Below, one piece after another: positions 1 to 8,505 of a DNA stretch of 64,000 nt. The DNA comes from Rhodopseudomonas sp. (GTDB lineage: Bacteria > Pseudomonadota > Alphaproteobacteria > Rhizobiales > Xanthobacteraceae). A program made the translations under genes and the position numbers. Position 1 is the first letter of the stretch. The number at the start of each line of letters is the position of its first letter. Below the pieces are notes generated by a model, which saw only the letters and a list, made by a program, of their open reading frames with translations, was not told the DNA's origin and did no database searches. The stretch lies in NCBI GenBank assembly GCA_016124795.1, contig WGNB01000001.1, positions 62,001 through 126,000 on the forward strand, written 5' to 3'.

Positions 1-65
1 ATCGTGGGCCGGCCGCCGCGATGTCGTCGATTTCAAGCGTCAACGAAAACCGAGGAGTGTCTGTC

Positions 66-914
66 GTGAAAATTGTCGATCTGTCTCATGTGATGAACGT
101 CCACACTCCCGGATGGGTCGGCTATGCCGGCAACAAGATGTATTATGCGCAGAATTTGCAGACGGTGCGGATCGTGGCGCAGCGCATCGACACGGCCTTG
201 CATGTCGGCACCCATTTCGACGGCGCCATGCACGCGACCGATAATCGCAAAGGCGATATGGCGCATCTGCCGATGGACTATCTGATGAACCGCGGCGTTG
301 TCGTCGATATCTCCAAGCATATGCACGACTGGGCGGTCATCACGCCGGAGATCATCGAATCGTCGGGTGCCGATATCCGGGAAGGCGACATTCTGATCCT
401 GCATACCGGTTGGCATAAACATTACGAAGGCCAGCCACAGCAGGATCTGGTGAAGTATTTCTGCTATCATCCCGGCCCCAATCTCGACACCCTGCATTGG
501 ATGTTGAAGAAGAAGATCAAATGGTGGGGCATGGATACCGGGTCCTGCGACCATGCCATGAATACCTCGATCCGCTATATGCGGCCCGATCTGGCCGAGG
601 AGTTCACCAAGAAGCACGGCAAGACGCCGGGCGAGTTTTTCGGCACCTTCGAATATACGCATAAGAAGTCGGGCCGTTTGGTCTCGGCCGACGTCTTTCC
701 GTTCCACAACTGGGCGTTTCAGGAAGGCCTGTTGCATGCCGAAAATATCGGTGGCGATATCGAATTGATGCTGGGCAAGCGCTGTGTGATCGGTGCATTC
801 CCGTGGCGTTACGAAGGGCTGGAAGGTTGCCCTTGCCGCATCGTCTGTTTCCCCGACAGCGATGAAAATGTCGAAGCGGTCGGTAATGCCGCCAAGGCGA
901 TCCTGCGGGACTGA
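66..914 (+). CDS. Cyclase / kynurenine-formamidase-like metal hydrolase
   Basis: Belongs to the cyclase family (PF04199 type), metal-dependent hydrolases that open or cleave amide, formamide or lactone bonds. The metal-binding signature HVGTHFD lies at about residues 46-52 and is followed by a further His (GAMHA), matching the HxGTHxD pattern. At about 282 residues it is longer than classic kynurenine formamidase (about 210), so the substrate is unlikely to be just N-formylkynurenine. I chose the GTG at 66 because GAGGAG at 52-57 sits 8 nt upstream; an in-frame ATG at 21 would add 15 low-complexity residues. No signal peptide, so cytoplasmic. Inference: it may act with the amidohydrolases at 6955-8477 on a nitrogenous compound. 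Family call is firm, substrate unknown. Confidence 0.85.
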   Translation: MKIVDLSHVMNVHTPGWVGYAGNKMYYAQNLQTVRIVAQRIDTALHVGTHFDGAMHATDNRKGDMAHLPMDYLMNRGVVVDISKHMHDWAVITPEIIESSGADIREGDILILHTGWHKHYEGQPQQDLVKYFCYHPGPNLDTLHWMLKKKIKWWGMDTGSCDHAMNTSIRYMRPDLAEEFTKKHGKTPGEFFGTFEYTHKKSGRLVSADVFPFHNWAFQEGLLHAENIGGDIELMLGKRCVIGAFPWRYEGLEGCPCRIVCFPDSDENVEAVGNAAKAILRD

Positions 915-962
915 CGTCGTCGTTAGCCGGTTAGCGGCATCGTGCCCGCGCCGGACACAAAA

Positions 963-989
963 GGCCTGAGCGACGGTTTCGCTCAGGCC
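963..989 (+). terminator. Perfect 11-bp stem-loop after the cyclase gene
   Basis: Arms GGCCTGAGCGA and TCGCTCAGGCC enclose a 5-nt loop, 48 nt after the stop codon. There is no T-run on the + side; AAAA precedes it, which would be a T-run only for leftward transcription. Probably a transcription end or mRNA-stabilising hairpin. Confidence 0.5.
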
Positions 990-1261
990 GCGGCGGGCCC
1001 GATGTTTTGAAGGTCGACAGTGGCGCTGTGTTTACGCGATGTTTATGGGCGCGGCCACGGGCCTGGGTGTTGCGCGGCGTCTCCGTCCGTCATTCTAAAC
1101 GGCGCGCTTAACAGCTTTGCCAAAGGTATCATCGCAAGGGCGCCAGGTTTGCGCATCTTGTCGACGACTGTCGCGGCCCCTTCGAAGTTTCATAGCGGTC
1201 ATCGCCTCAAAAGGGTGGTGCAAGAAGTTTTCCTTCGCTACGCCGACAGCTCGCCGGCGGC
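990..1261. other. Non-coding stretch before the MFS gene
   Basis: Together with flanking bases this forms a gap of about 420 nt between the cyclase stop and the MFS start. Reading frames here are short and lack recognisable protein features. A long in-frame extension of the MFS gene is open from 1117 but has no membrane-protein character and crosses the promoter below, so I treat it as non-coding. It would be the natural place for upstream activator sites; I see only a lone TGGTGCA half-site near 1216-1222. Confidence 0.5.
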
Positions 1262-1278
1262 TTGGCACATGCATTGCT
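1262..1278 (+). promoter_or_regulatory. Sigma-54 (RpoN) promoter, near-perfect consensus
   Basis: TTGGCAC, five bases, then TTGCT, with exactly 10 nt between the invariant GG (1264-1265) and GC (1276-1277). It matches the published consensus YTGGCAC-N5-TTGCW at every conserved base. The predicted start of transcription is near 1289, about 50 nt before the MFS start. It lies in non-coding sequence in the right orientation. Confidence 0.75.
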
Positions 1279-1338
1279 GACATCGCTCCAACACGGGGCG
1301 GAGCCGCGACATCGATGCCGCGAAGGAAGTGCGTGGGT

Positions 1339-2715
1339 ATGATTGAGCGCTTGTTGTTGCGATTGCAGTCTCAACCGGCCTGGTTCCGAACCTTATGGCT
1401 GATGGTTGCAGTGCAGTTCCTGATGGGCGCGTCGACCACAATTCAAAGCCCGGTGATCCCGCTGTTCCTGCCGCAGATCGGCGTAACGCAACCCGGGCAG
1501 GTCGAGTTCTGGTCGGGCGTTCTCAACGCCATCAACTTCCTGTTCGCCGCTTTCGCTTCGCCGATATGGGGCGCGGTCGCCGACCGTTACGGCCGCAAGA
1601 TGATGGTCCTTCGTTCGACCATGGCGATCTGTATCTTCATGGCCCTGATGGGGATGTCGCAGGCGCTTTGGCAGTTGGTGCTGTTGCGCGGGATGATGGG
1701 CGTCTTCAGTGGATTTTCCGCGGCGTCGATTGCTTTGGTCGTAACCCAAGTGCCGGAATCACGCTTCGGCTATTCGCTGGGGTGGCTCAGCACCGGCCAA
1801 CTGGTGGGCGCGCTGCTCGGACCGGTCTTTGGCGGCATGGTGGCCGATGCGACCGGCAGTTATCGCATGGCGTTTTTTTGCACTTCGGTCGTTGCGGGGT
1901 CGGCGGCGGTTCTTACTTGGACAGGCGTGATCGAGCGGTTAGCTAAAGCCGGCAAGGCCAGCAAGCCGTCTTTGTCGCAAGGGTTCCGCACGCTGTTCAC
2001 GACTCCGAGCTTGCTGCCATTGTTCTTTGTCTTGTTGATGGCGCAGTTCGGCATTCGCGCGGTGCAGCCGGTCATTACCTTGTTCGTGCAGGAACTCACC
2101 GGGCCAATACCGGCTTTGGCGACCTTGGCGGGCTTTGCGTTTTCGATCGCCGGCTTCGCCGATGTTCTGGTATCGCCGTTTCTCGGCAAGCGCAGCGACT
2201 CGATCGGCTACCGTCGGGTCTTGCTGATCAGCCTGATGGGGGCCGCCGTCTCCAGTATTCCGCAGGCTTTCGTCGACAGCTATTGGCAGTTTCTGGCGTT
2301 GCGCTTTGCCTCCGGCATGTTCCTTGGCGGGTTATTGCCGACTGCCAACGCGCTGGTGGCGCGGCTCGTTCATGCCGACCAACGCGGGTTCGTATTCGGC
2401 ACCACGGCGACTGCGACATTCCTCGGCAGTTTTCTGGGGCCGTTGTCCGGCGGCAGCATTGCGGCGGTGTTGAGCATCCGCGCGGTCTTTTTGGTCGCCG
2501 GCTTGTTCTTTCTGGCGAATTTTGTCTGGGTCTATCTGGTGGTGCCGGCTACGGTTCCTGAGCGCGACGACGCTGAGGCGGCGATGGCCGGCGAACCGGT
2601 CGTGCTGGTCGAGGACGATCCGGTCGTATCGAGCGACAGCGATGCAGTGATCGAAGTCGAGCCACCGCCGCACAATCCCGAAGTTATCTCGGTCGGCACT
2701 CCACCTGCGACATAA
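1339..2715 (+). CDS. MFS transporter (MdtG/multidrug-type), 12 TM
   Basis: A major facilitator of about 458 residues with twelve hydrophobic segments in two six-helix halves and the loop 2-3 motif GAVADRYGRK. The overall pattern resembles MdtG/Tet-type proton-coupled exporters, although uptake cannot be excluded. The ATG at 1339 is preferred because AAGGAAG lies 9 nt upstream; ATG 1315 is also in frame. After the last helix there is an unusual acidic, Pro/Val/Asp-rich cytoplasmic tail of about 45 residues. The sigma-54 promoter just upstream suggests expression controlled by an enhancer-binding protein, for instance in nitrogen limitation, which would suit transport of a nutrient rather than a drug. 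Substrate unknown. Confidence 0.85.
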   Translation: MIERLLLRLQSQPAWFRTLWLMVAVQFLMGASTTIQSPVIPLFLPQIGVTQPGQVEFWSGVLNAINFLFAAFASPIWGAVADRYGRKMMVLRSTMAICIFMALMGMSQALWQLVLLRGMMGVFSGFSAASIALVVTQVPESRFGYSLGWLSTGQLVGALLGPVFGGMVADATGSYRMAFFCTSVVAGSAAVLTWTGVIERLAKAGKASKPSLSQGFRTLFTTPSLLPLFFVLLMAQFGIRAVQPVITLFVQELTGPIPALATLAGFAFSIAGFADVLVSPFLGKRSDSIGYRRVLLISLMGAAVSSIPQAFVDSYWQFLALRFASGMFLGGLLPTANALVARLVHADQRGFVFGTTATATFLGSFLGPLSGGSIAAVLSIRAVFLVAGLFFLANFVWVYLVVPATVPERDDAEAAMAGEPVVLVEDDPVVSSDSDAVIEVEPPPHNPEVISVGTPPAT

Positions 2716-2747
2716 TAGTGCGGCGAAATTGGGCGGGCGCGTTAAGC

Positions 2748-2765
2748 GTCAGCTTTAACCTGACG
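2748..2765 (+). other. Short inverted repeat after MFS gene
   Basis: CGTCAG and CTGACG are separated by 6 nt in the 256-nt gap between the MFS and LysR genes. It could be a weak terminator or chance. The rest of the gap shows nothing I recognise beyond an AT-rich patch near 2870-2890 that may hold the LysR promoter. Confidence 0.25.
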
Positions 2766-2971
2766 TAACCTGCGGCGATACCGTCGGTGTGGCGCGTCGC
2801 AGCGTTAGTCCGCTCCATGCAAAAAGCGATTGGCAGTATCGCGTCTGACCGCGATTTTCACCCTATGGCATAGGAGTTGCTTCGTTTTAGCGAAGTGGCC
2901 CGTTGACGATCAGGCTTCGAGCCGCGGCGGCCTGATCCCAGAGCGGTGGCCGGTAAGATGGCGGACCCGTC

Positions 2972-4000
2972 ATGGATAACAAGAAGCATCTCGATCTGAG
3001 GCTGCTCGAACAGTTTCTGGTCGTTTGCGATACGCTGAGCATGACCCTCGCGGCGGAGCGCCTGCGGATGTCGGTCCCGGCAGTGTCGCAACTGGTCGTG
3101 CGCCTCGAGCGTGAGCTGGGTGTCGTTCTGTTCGAGCGTAACCGTTATGGTCTGCGCCTGACGCCGGCGGCGGCCGAGCTTCGCGACCGCGCGCGTCTCC
3201 TGCTGAGTAACGAGGACGAAACGCTCGACTCGCTGCAAGGCTATCGCGATTGCCTGATACCGCAATTGCGGCTGCACGTTCTGCAGTCGGTCGCGACCAC
3301 CTTGATCCCGGCGATCGTCGCCGAGTTCACCGACCATGTCGGTACGCTCAACGTGAAGTCCGGCGCCAACGCGACATATCTCAAGGAGTTCCTGACCGGC
3401 GATCTCGACATGCTCATCAGTTCCGACGAATTGAGCGACGTTCCCGGGATCGAGCAATATCTGCTGTACGAAGAATCGCTGATCGGCATCGTTCCGGTGA
3501 CGGTCCCGCAGCATCAGCGGCGTCCGGACTATCTGGCCGGCAAATTGTCCTTTGTCCGCTTTATGCGCGGTCACGGCCGGCAGCAGATCATCGAGAACTA
3601 TCTCTCCGATATCGAGCTCGATCCGCCGCACGACATTGAATGCAGTTCGCCGGGGCCGATCCTCGAACTGGTGAGCCGTGGTCTCGGGTGGACGATAGCG
3701 ACGCCGTTCTCGATCGAATACCTCGAACCGTTGGCCGACAAAATCGCATGGATGCCACTTCCTGGGGCGGTGCCGTCGCGCAAGATCTATCTGCTGACGC
3801 ACGCCGGCCGCTATCTCGATCTGCCGCGCCACCTCGCCCAGCAATGCTGTCTGGCGTTGCAGGCCACGGTCGATGGCTGGAGCCGGGCGTCAGGGAACGA
3901 GGCATTGGTGGGCGCGGTTCGGGTTGCTCCGGCCACGGGCAGCGTGACGTCACGGCCAGTGCCGGGCTCGCACAATGCACGACTACGGGTCGCAAAATAG
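2972..4000 (+). CDS. LysR-family transcriptional regulator
   Basis: Typical LysR architecture in 342 residues: an N-terminal winged helix-turn-helix at about residues 8-65 (LEQFLVVCDT, then a recognition helix including SVPAVSQLVVRLE, then LFERN) and a substrate-binding-like effector domain from about residue 90. The last 35 residues are Ala/Val/Pro-rich and extend past the usual end of the domain. It is followed, in the same direction, by the ABC transporter operon at 4122, so it probably controls that operon and perhaps itself. A palindromic AT-rich site lies immediately after its stop codon. Unlike most LysR genes it is not divergent from its presumed target. Effector unknown. Confidence 0.88.
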   Translation: MDNKKHLDLRLLEQFLVVCDTLSMTLAAERLRMSVPAVSQLVVRLERELGVVLFERNRYGLRLTPAAAELRDRARLLLSNEDETLDSLQGYRDCLIPQLRLHVLQSVATTLIPAIVAEFTDHVGTLNVKSGANATYLKEFLTGDLDMLISSDELSDVPGIEQYLLYEESLIGIVPVTVPQHQRRPDYLAGKLSFVRFMRGHGRQQIIENYLSDIELDPPHDIECSSPGPILELVSRGLGWTIATPFSIEYLEPLADKIAWMPLPGAVPSRKIYLLTHAGRYLDLPRHLAQQCCLALQATVDGWSRASGNEALVGAVRVAPATGSVTSRPVPGSHNARLRVAK

Positions 4001-4008
4001 GAAATATA

Positions 4009-4021
4009 CAATTTTAAATTG
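4009..4021. promoter_or_regulatory. AT-rich palindrome upstream of ABC operon
   Basis: CAATTT-T-AAATTG is a perfect 6+1+6 inverted repeat, centred about 50 nt upstream of the sigma-54-like element and 107 nt before the ATPase start. It is a candidate activator site, but AT-rich palindromes arise easily by chance. Confidence 0.35.
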
Positions 4022-4064
4022 AATAATGAGGCGATTTATGCGCTTTTCGGGTATTGTCCCAAAT

Positions 4065-4081
4065 TTGGCACGCTCTATGCA
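4065..4081 (+). promoter_or_regulatory. Sigma-54-like promoter of ABC/amidohydrolase operon
   Basis: TTGGCACG, four bases, then ATGCA, with GG (4067-4068) and GC (4079-4080) exactly 10 nt apart. Only one conserved base (first T of TTGC) deviates from consensus. Predicted transcription start is near 4092, about 30 nt before the ATPase start. This is the second such element within 3 kb. Confidence 0.65.
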
Positions 4082-4121
4082 AGGAGTTGGCTGAGATCGT
4101 CACGGAGGCACCAGCAGGTTC

Positions 4122-4931
4122 ATGGATGGCTTAACACCCGCGCAACCGCGATTGTCACTCAAGGACATCTCTATGGTGTTCAACACCGACGGCGTGCCCT
4201 TCACCGCGCTGGCCCCGGTCGATCTTGACGTGCCGGCCGGCAAGTTCGTGTCCTTGATTGGACCGTCGGGCTGCGGCAAGAGCACGATCTTCAATGTCAT
4301 CGCCGGATTGCAGCCGCCGTCGACAGGCCGGGTTGTGCTCGATGGCGAAGAAGCGACCGGCACCATCGGCCAGGTCGGCTACATGCTGCAGAAGGATCTG
4401 CTGCTGCCGTGGCGGACGGTGCTCGATAATGTGGCACTCGGGATGGAGATCCGCGGCGTTCCGTTGAAGGAAGCGCGCGATCGCGCCTTGCCGCTGCTGC
4501 ATCGCTACGGCCTCGGCGGCTTTGAAAATCGTTATCCGAAGGCATTGTCCGGCGGCATGCGCCAGCGCGCGGCCTTGCTGCGCACCTTGCTGATCGACAC
4601 CGACGTGGTGCTGCTCGACGAGCCGTTCGGTGCGCTCGACGCCCAGACCAAGGCGCAGATGCAGGAATGGCTACTGCAGTTGTTCCAGGATTTCGGCCGC
4701 ACCGTGATCTTCGTCACCCATGACGTCGAGGAAGCGGTGTTTCTGTCCGACGAGATCTACGTGATGGCGAGCCGCCCCGGCCGCATCATCGATCAGATGA
4801 CCATCGATCTGCCGCGGCCGCGCGACCGTTCGGTAATCAGTTCGCCGCGTTTCGTCGCGATGAAGAAATACTGCCTCGACCTTCTTCACAATGTCGGCGA
4901 AGCGCCGGCGTCGCGGACCGCCGCGGCGTGA
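4122..4931 (+). CDS. ABC transporter ATP-binding protein (SsuB/TauB type)
   Basis: The energising subunit of an importer in the nitrate/sulfonate/taurine group (269 residues). Walker A GPSGCGKST lies at about 47-55, the Q-loop region at about 90 (MLQKDLLLPW), the ABC signature LSGGMRQ at about 142, Walker B VVLLDEPFGALD at about 162 and the switch His in VTHD. The signature carries Met (GGMRQ), which is usual in this subfamily. GGAGG at 4104-4108 lies rather far (13 nt) from the ATG; a weaker AGG is closer. First gene of an ATPase-permease-binding protein-amidohydrolase operon, so it likely imports the substrate that the two amidohydrolases process. Confidence 0.92.
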   Translation: MDGLTPAQPRLSLKDISMVFNTDGVPFTALAPVDLDVPAGKFVSLIGPSGCGKSTIFNVIAGLQPPSTGRVVLDGEEATGTIGQVGYMLQKDLLLPWRTVLDNVALGMEIRGVPLKEARDRALPLLHRYGLGGFENRYPKALSGGMRQRAALLRTLLIDTDVVLLDEPFGALDAQTKAQMQEWLLQLFQDFGRTVIFVTHDVEEAVFLSDEIYVMASRPGRIIDQMTIDLPRPRDRSVISSPRFVAMKKYCLDLLHNVGEAPASRTAAA

Positions 4932-4962
4932 GGCTGGCGTCCATGCGGACAGGAGATTGGAA

Positions 4963-5838
4963 TTGAACACAAGGGCTCTGGTCATGACCGACGCGATTGT
5001 CGCATCCGGCAGCAAGGACAATGCTGGGCGGGGCCCGACGCGGCAGCGCAAGATCGTGCGCAAGCTCCCGGTCGAGAAGTCCTGGAGCACGGCCTTGATC
5101 GTGACGATCCAGGTGGCGATCTTCGCGGGTTTGGTGGCGCTGTGGGAAATTGCCGCCGATTTCAAAGTCGTCGATCCGTTCTTCTGGTCAAAGCCGACCG
5201 CGATCTGGGACACCCTGGTGATTTTCCTCAGTCAGGGCGGCGCCGCGACCGACATCTATTATACTTTCCGTTCGACAATCCTGGGCTTCATTCTCGGGAC
5301 CGCTAGCGGCGCTCTGCTCGGCATGTCGTTCTGGTGGTCGCGCAACTACGCCCGCATCATCCAGCCCTATATCATTTGCCTGGAGTCGATCCCGAAGCTC
5401 GCCTTGGCGCCGTTGATCGTGCTGGTGTTCGGCATGGGCCTGTCGTCGAAGGTGGCGATTGCCACCGCGTTGACCATCGTGGTGTCGACATTGACGGCTT
5501 ATGCCGGTGTGCGCGCCGTCGACAAAGATCAGGAGCGGCTGTTCTATTCGATCGGCGCCAGCCGATGGCAGGTCTTCACCAAGCTGGTAATTCCTTCCTG
5601 CATTCCGTGGATCATCTCGATCTTGCGCGTGAATATTGGGTTGGCGCTCACCGGCTCGATTGTCGGCGAATTCGTGTCATCCGAGCATGGTCTCGGCCGC
5701 ACCATCCTCTATGCCGGATCGACGTACGAAATTTCATTGGTTTGGGTCGCGGTGCTCGTGCTCTCCGCGCTTTCGATGGTGATGTACGTCACCGTCGGCT
5801 GGCTCGAAAAATTCCTGCAAAAGGGCGTCGATCATTGA
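4963..5838 (+). CDS. ABC transporter permease (SsuC/TauC type)
   Basis: Inner-membrane permease with about six transmembrane helices and the EAA coupling loop (GASRWQVFTKLVIPSCIPWI) that docks the ATPase. I prefer the TTG at 4963, which has AGGAGA at 4951-4956 six nt upstream; ATG 4984 is the alternative. The reading frame stays open back to 4891, inside the ATPase gene, but that stretch is Arg-rich and lacks a ribosome site. The hydrophilic N-terminal segment before the first helix is about 35 residues. Forms one importer with the genes on both sides. Confidence 0.9.
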   Translation: MNTRALVMTDAIVASGSKDNAGRGPTRQRKIVRKLPVEKSWSTALIVTIQVAIFAGLVALWEIAADFKVVDPFFWSKPTAIWDTLVIFLSQGGAATDIYYTFRSTILGFILGTASGALLGMSFWWSRNYARIIQPYIICLESIPKLALAPLIVLVFGMGLSSKVAIATALTIVVSTLTAYAGVRAVDKDQERLFYSIGASRWQVFTKLVIPSCIPWIISILRVNIGLALTGSIVGEFVSSEHGLGRTILYAGSTYEISLVWVAVLVLSALSMVMYVTVGWLEKFLQKGVDH

Positions 5839-5888
5839 TCGTCCGTTCGTTCTCACCTCTCGACATTGACAGTAAAAGGAAATGAAAA

Positions 5889-6917
5889 ATGCGGATGAAT
5901 GCCAAGATCGCGGTCAAGAGCGCTGTCGCCATTGCCGCCGCCGTGGCCGGATTGGCCAGCGTTGCTGTCATGAGCGCGGCGCAGGCGGCCGACATGCAAA
6001 CGCTGGTGGTCGCGGAGCCGGTTCATAGCACAGGCTATCTGCCGCTTTATGTGGCAATTCACAAAGGCTACTTCAAAGCCGATAACCTCGATGTCAAGAT
6101 CCTGACGGTCCAGGGCGGCGGGGCTCACACCAACGCCGTACTGTCGCATCAGGCTTTCGCTTTTATCGGCGGCCCCGAGCATAACGCCTTCGCGAAGATC
6201 AAGGGCGCCGAGTTGCGCGCCGTGGTCAATGTCGTCAATCGCGGTAACGTCTATTACGTCGCGAAGAAGGGCCTGACCATGAAGCCCGGCGAGACGCCGG
6301 CCGAGTTCTTCAAGGGCAAGAAGCTGGCAGTCAGCTTTTTCGGTGGCACGCCCAATTCGATTACCCGTTATCTGGCGGCGACCTGGAAGCTTGAGATCGG
6401 CAAGGACATCAAGCTGAACGAAATGGCCAACGGTGCCGAATTGGCCGCGGTCAAGGCTGGCGCCGCCGATATCGGCGTCACCACCGAGCCTGTTCTGACG
6501 CGCGGCGTGGTCGAAGGCGTCTGGGGCGAACCAATCTACAACGTGCCGAAGGAACTCGGCGACTACGCCTATTCCACGCTCAATATCCGGCTCGATTCGA
6601 TTCAGCAGCAGCCGAAGATCGTGGAAGCCTTCGTCAAGGACGTCATCAAGGGGCTTGAATTCACCTATGCCCATCCGGACGAGGCCGTCTCGATTGCCAA
6701 GAAGGAATTTCCGACGATGTCGAGCGCCGACCTGAAAGCGACGCTCGATCGCTCGTTCGCTGATAATCTCTGGAGCAAGGATGGCATGGTCTCGCCGGCG
6801 TCTTGGGCTACTGGCAGCAAGGTTGTCCGCAATGCAGGCATTTTGAAGAAGGATGTGGCTTACGACGAAATCATTGACATGCAATTCGTCAAGGCCGCTT
6901 TGGCATCGATGAAGTAG
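5889..6917 (+). CDS. ABC transporter substrate-binding protein (NMT1/THI5-like)
   Basis: Periplasmic binding protein of 342 residues. A signal peptide covers about residues 1-33, ending in AQAAD. The mature start (TLVVAEPVHSTGYLPLYVAIHKGYF) is characteristic of the NMT1/SsuA-like group that binds nitrate, sulfonates, pyrimidine precursors or aromatic acids. AAGGAAATG lies just upstream of the start at 5889; a second ATG at 5895 is possible. The ligand cannot be read from sequence; the linked amidohydrolases point to an amide, ureido or hydantoin-type compound (inference). Confidence 0.9.
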   Translation: MRMNAKIAVKSAVAIAAAVAGLASVAVMSAAQAADMQTLVVAEPVHSTGYLPLYVAIHKGYFKADNLDVKILTVQGGGAHTNAVLSHQAFAFIGGPEHNAFAKIKGAELRAVVNVVNRGNVYYVAKKGLTMKPGETPAEFFKGKKLAVSFFGGTPNSITRYLAATWKLEIGKDIKLNEMANGAELAAVKAGAADIGVTTEPVLTRGVVEGVWGEPIYNVPKELGDYAYSTLNIRLDSIQQQPKIVEAFVKDVIKGLEFTYAHPDEAVSIAKKEFPTMSSADLKATLDRSFADNLWSKDGMVSPASWATGSKVVRNAGILKKDVAYDEIIDMQFVKAALASMK

Positions 6918-6954
6918 AGCCAGGCCCCGCAATCACGACGTGATGGAGATCGTT

Positions 6955-7713
6955 ATGTCTGAACCAGTCTGGAACAAATTTCTCACCGAACGCGACAAGG
7001 CGGTTTTCGAAGCCGCCGGTTACGGTACGCGCGGCGGTTTCGGCAAGCGGCCGGCATTGCTGGTAGTCGATGTCAATTATGCGTTTTGCGGCGATAAATC
7101 GGAGCCGATCCTGGAATCGATCAAGCGATGGCGTAATTCCTGCGGCGAGGAAGCCTGGCCGGCGATCGCCGCCATCAAGTCGTTGATCGACAAGGCACAT
7201 GAAAAGGGGGTGCCGGTGATTTACACCACCGGCGTCCGGCGCGAGGACAATTGGGATTCCGGTTCTTGGAGCTGGAAGAACAATCGTAGCAAGGAGAGGC
7301 CGACGGTGCCGGTCAGTAACCGCGACGGCAACCAGATCGTTGATGAGATTGCGCCATCGCCTCAGGATATCGTGATCCTGAAGCAGAAGCCGTCAGGCTT
7401 TTTCGGCACCAATATGAGCAGTTATCTGACCTTGCTCGGTTGCGACAGTGTCATCGTTACCGGTACGACAACGTCAGGCTGCGTGCGGGCGACCGTGCTC
7501 GATGCCTTTAGCCTGAACTATCATGTCGCGTTGGCGGAAGAGGGGTGTTTTGATCGCTCCCAGGCCAGTCACGCCATCAATCTTTGCGACATGAATGCGA
7601 AATACGCCGACGTCGTCAAAACGGCCGAGGTGCTGGACTTCTTCGATAGCCTTAGTGCTGGGATGTTCGATCTGCCGAAAGGCACGAGTCCCCGGCCGGC
7701 CGCCGTCGCCTGA
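6955..7713 (+). CDS. Isochorismatase-fold amidohydrolase, copy 1
   Basis: A cysteine hydrolase of the isochorismatase/N-carbamoylsarcosine amidase fold (252 residues). The catalytic triad is visible: Asp39 (LVVDVNY), Lys in the LKQKPSGFFG motif at about 143, and Cys176 in TTTSGCVRA. The preceding GTT-TSG turn makes the usual cis-peptide. Start ATG 6955 has GGAG at 6945-6948, 6 nt away. The next gene is a close paralogue with the same motifs. Family members release ammonia from ureido or amide substrates such as N-carbamoylsarcosine or maleamate. Cytoplasmic; follows the ABC importer with a short gap of 37 nt. Exact reaction unknown. Confidence 0.88.
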   Translation: MSEPVWNKFLTERDKAVFEAAGYGTRGGFGKRPALLVVDVNYAFCGDKSEPILESIKRWRNSCGEEAWPAIAAIKSLIDKAHEKGVPVIYTTGVRREDNWDSGSWSWKNNRSKERPTVPVSNRDGNQIVDEIAPSPQDIVILKQKPSGFFGTNMSSYLTLLGCDSVIVTGTTTSGCVRATVLDAFSLNYHVALAEEGCFDRSQASHAINLCDMNAKYADVVKTAEVLDFFDSLSAGMFDLPKGTSPRPAAVA

Positions 7714-7724
7714 GGAGTGCCGCC

Positions 7725-8477
7725 ATGCAGGACGCACAAACCGCGCCCCGGATCTGGGACGCCTATCTGACCGACCGCGACAAGGCGGTGTTCGAAGCCG
7801 CCGGGTACGGAACGCGCGGTGGCTTCGGCAAACGGCCGGCGTTGTTAGTGATCGACGTCAGCTATGGCTTTGCCGGCGACAAGCCGGAGCCGATCCTCGA
7901 TTCGATCAAACGGTGGTCGAACTCGTGCGGGGCCGAGAGCTGGGATGCCATCGCCCAGATCAAACGGCTGGCGGAAGCCTTCCGGGCCCGCAAGATGCCG
8001 GTGATCTACACCACTGGCGTAGTACGGCCGGACGGCTGGGACATTGGCAGTTGGGGCTGGAAGAACAACCGTACCCAGGAGTCGGTACCGCGCCCGGCGC
8101 AAAATCTGGATGCCAATGCGATTGTTTCGGAAATCGCGCCGATGCCGCAGGACATTGTTGTGCTGAAGCAGAAGCCGTCAGGTTTCTTTGGCAGTAACCT
8201 CGCGAGCTATCTGACGTTGCTAGGCGCCGATAGTGTGGTCGTTACCGGCACGACGACGTCGGGCTGTGTGCGGGCCACCGTGCTCGATGCTTTCAGTCTG
8301 AACTACCGCGTGGCGGTGGCCGAGGATGCCTGTTTCGACCGGTCGCAGGCCAGTCACGCCATCAATCTTTGCGATATGAACGCCAAATATGCCGATGTGC
8401 TGCCGTCGGCTGAGATCGTCGATCATATCATGGCCCAGCCGGACGATTTGTTCCCCGGTCTTCCGGCTGGCGCCTGA
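7725..8477 (+). CDS. Isochorismatase-fold amidohydrolase, copy 2 (tandem paralogue)
   Basis: Same length and fold as its upstream neighbour (250 residues), sharing most of the N-terminal, triad and C-terminal blocks by eye: Asp in LVIDVSYGF, Lys in LKQKPSGFFGSN and Cys in TTTSGCVRA. Differences are concentrated at the extreme N- and C-termini and in a central loop (residues about 60-115). Starts only 11 nt after the copy 1 stop, with GAGGAG just before the ATG. Retention of both triads suggests two active enzymes, possibly with different substrates or forming a hetero-oligomer. Last gene of the operon; a strong bidirectional hairpin follows. Confidence 0.88.
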   Translation: MQDAQTAPRIWDAYLTDRDKAVFEAAGYGTRGGFGKRPALLVIDVSYGFAGDKPEPILDSIKRWSNSCGAESWDAIAQIKRLAEAFRARKMPVIYTTGVVRPDGWDIGSWGWKNNRTQESVPRPAQNLDANAIVSEIAPMPQDIVVLKQKPSGFFGSNLASYLTLLGADSVVVTGTTTSGCVRATVLDAFSLNYRVAVAEDACFDRSQASHAINLCDMNAKYADVLPSAEIVDHIMAQPDDLFPGLPAGA

Positions 8478-8505
8478 CGGCGGAGCCCCTGCGCCGATGC
8501 GGCTG

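Noticed and set aside
1020-1280. 86-codon frame before the MFS gene
   Set aside because: No recognisable features or ribosome site; it runs through the sigma-54 element.
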